From: Cudoniella acicularis
Taxonomy: Eukaryota > Ascomycota > Leotiomycetes > Helotiales > Helotiaceae
NCBI GenBank assembly: GCA_013054445.1
Contig: JAAMPI010000229.1
Coordinates: 1 to 49,878, forward strand
Direction: 5' to 3'
Length of the DNA: 49,878 bases
The position numbers were made by a program, and so were the translations under genes. The stretch's first letter is position 1. Each line of letters begins with the position of its first letter. The notes beneath the pieces were generated by a model. It searched no databases and was not told where the DNA came from. It worked only from the letters and a program-made list of their open reading frames with translations. Of the stretch, positions 48,875 to 49,878 are shown one piece after another.

Positions 48875-49878
48875 ATGGCGGAAGAAAAACAACTTGGTAA
48901 GAACCCCCTTATTTACTTCCTAGATGGTTTTCGCCCCCTGGTTCCATAACACTCTATTACAATGGCTTCCTCATTGTCCTCTTATTTATTTCAGCTGGGT
49001 TGCAGAGTACATATTTTCCCACCTACTGTGCCGGTTTTGAGTCATCGACAGCTGATTTTAAGCAGACACCTCCGTCCATCAATCCATCAAATTGGACATT
49101 CCAGGCGATGAAGAATATTTCCTCGCTACTTTCGAGAAAGGCGACGCAGAAGAGATGCAAAAAATCTTGAGCATCGATGCTGTCAGTGACAATTTAATCG
49201 CTGTCCCAAAGCCGTGAGTTTTCGAGTTTATTTCTACGTATTCTTTCCCTACCTTCCACCATTCGGAGGTTCGCACCACATGTTCAACCACAACACTTCA
49301 AAGAATAAGCATTATGCTTGTGTGGGATGTTATTACAAAAGAATGAAATACATTTTAATGTATCATTTCGTCTGTTCTAACCCCTTTATTTTCATATTGC
49401 TCATGTGGTTATTTAATAACTTTCAAGTGTTTCTGATGCGATTTCACGATGTGGGCCGTCTAATCATCATCGGAACCTATGACTTTCATTACTACTTTAA
49501 ACTCAATACCGCACAAAAAGGTTTCGCGCTAACACTGCAACAGATACACCCTTTCCGATGCCCACTTCTGGCTCACGCACCAACTCCAAACCGCCTCCTT
49601 CCTCCTCCAAATCCCCACCCTCTCCCAACGCACCCAAACCTTCTTCACCCACCAACCACCCTCCGATCTCCCTGTCCAAATCCCCCTCCAAGTCATTCGC
49701 CACAACGAAAAATTCGCCGGCTGCTGTTCCCTCACCCGCCACAGCGAAAACGAAGTCGAATTAGGATATTATCTCTCCCCACAGTATCAGGGGAAGAAAA
49801 TCATGGGGGAAGCAGCGAAGAAGTTGCTAGTGTATGCGAGTAGGGAATGGGGTGCTAGGAGGGTGTATGCAACTGCTG
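48875..49878 (+). CDS. GNAT-family N-acetyltransferase, cut by window end
   Basis: Visible exons: 48875-48896, 49066-49213 and 49544 to the end. Introns are 169 and 330 bp, longer than elsewhere in the window and AT-rich. 168 residues are visible. It starts MAEEKQLD and continues with HQSIKLDIPGDEEYF and DNLIAVPKPYTLSDAHFW. The acetyltransferase core follows: IRHNEKFAGCC, ENEVELGYYLSPQYQGKKI (strand beta-4 and the acetyl-CoA loop), and GEAAKKLLVYASREWGARRV. This matches small-molecule or RimJ-like GNATs (Acetyltransf_3 type), which move an acetyl group from acetyl-CoA to an amine. The substrate is unknown. The 3' end lies outside the window. Confidence 0.82.

Overview
The window looks like nuclear DNA of a filamentous ascomycete (Pezizomycotina; Leotiomycetes is my guess, not a proof). 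Genes carry many short introns (mostly 46-60 bp) with GTAAGT-like donors, CTAAC/CTGAC branch points and YAG acceptors. The gene content is typically fungal: Erg27, Ase1, Ram1, a Zn2Cys6 regulator, and a Gpt2/Sct1-type acyltransferase. No plasmid, phage, rRNA, tRNA or CRISPR signature was seen.

Layout. 1-8.4 kb is an AT-rich, gene-free, repeat-bearing block. It holds a degenerate tandem array (969-2110), an inverted-repeat element with C/T-type mismatches (5103-5271), and a clear MITE-like element with perfect 35-bp terminal repeats and an internal 62-bp duplication (6888-7164). 8.5-16.2 kb holds three minus-strand genes: a BRAP2-type RING/UBP-zinc-finger ubiquitin ligase, a four-unit polyubiquitin gene, and a large Zn2Cys6 transcription factor. 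18.6-27 kb (plus strand) has the farnesyltransferase beta subunit (Ram1), a small double-stranded-RNA-binding-domain protein, and GDP-mannose pyrophosphorylase, separated by long non-coding stretches. 28.7-30.3 kb is a decayed DHA1 drug:H+ antiporter gene. 31.3-35.9 kb has two lipid genes in tandem: glycerol-3-phosphate acyltransferase and 3-ketosteroid reductase (Erg27). 36.4-41.3 kb (minus) has an unrecognised 473-aa protein, ribosomal protein eL32, and a farnesylatable type I DnaJ. 41.6-49.9 kb has mitochondrial glutamyl-tRNA synthetase, COP9 subunit 5, the microtubule bundler Ase1, and the start of a GNAT acetyltransferase cut by the window edge.

Functional links are housekeeping rather than a cluster. 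The ubiquitin ligase, polyubiquitin and CSN5 all belong to ubiquitin/Nedd8 biology. Ram1 would farnesylate CaaX proteins such as the DnaJ encoded about 20 kb away, whose rebuilt C-terminus is CAQQ. I found no convincing undescribed multi-gene system.

The most notable sequence observations are: three introns that appear to use GC instead of GT donors; a frame break in RAM1 at a C7 run; a 32-nt segment in the mitochondrial GluRS gene that must be removed to keep frame and looks like an ultra-short intron; and an MFS gene with at least two disabling lesions. Exon models were built by hand from splice signals and reading frame. No alignment or transcript data were available.
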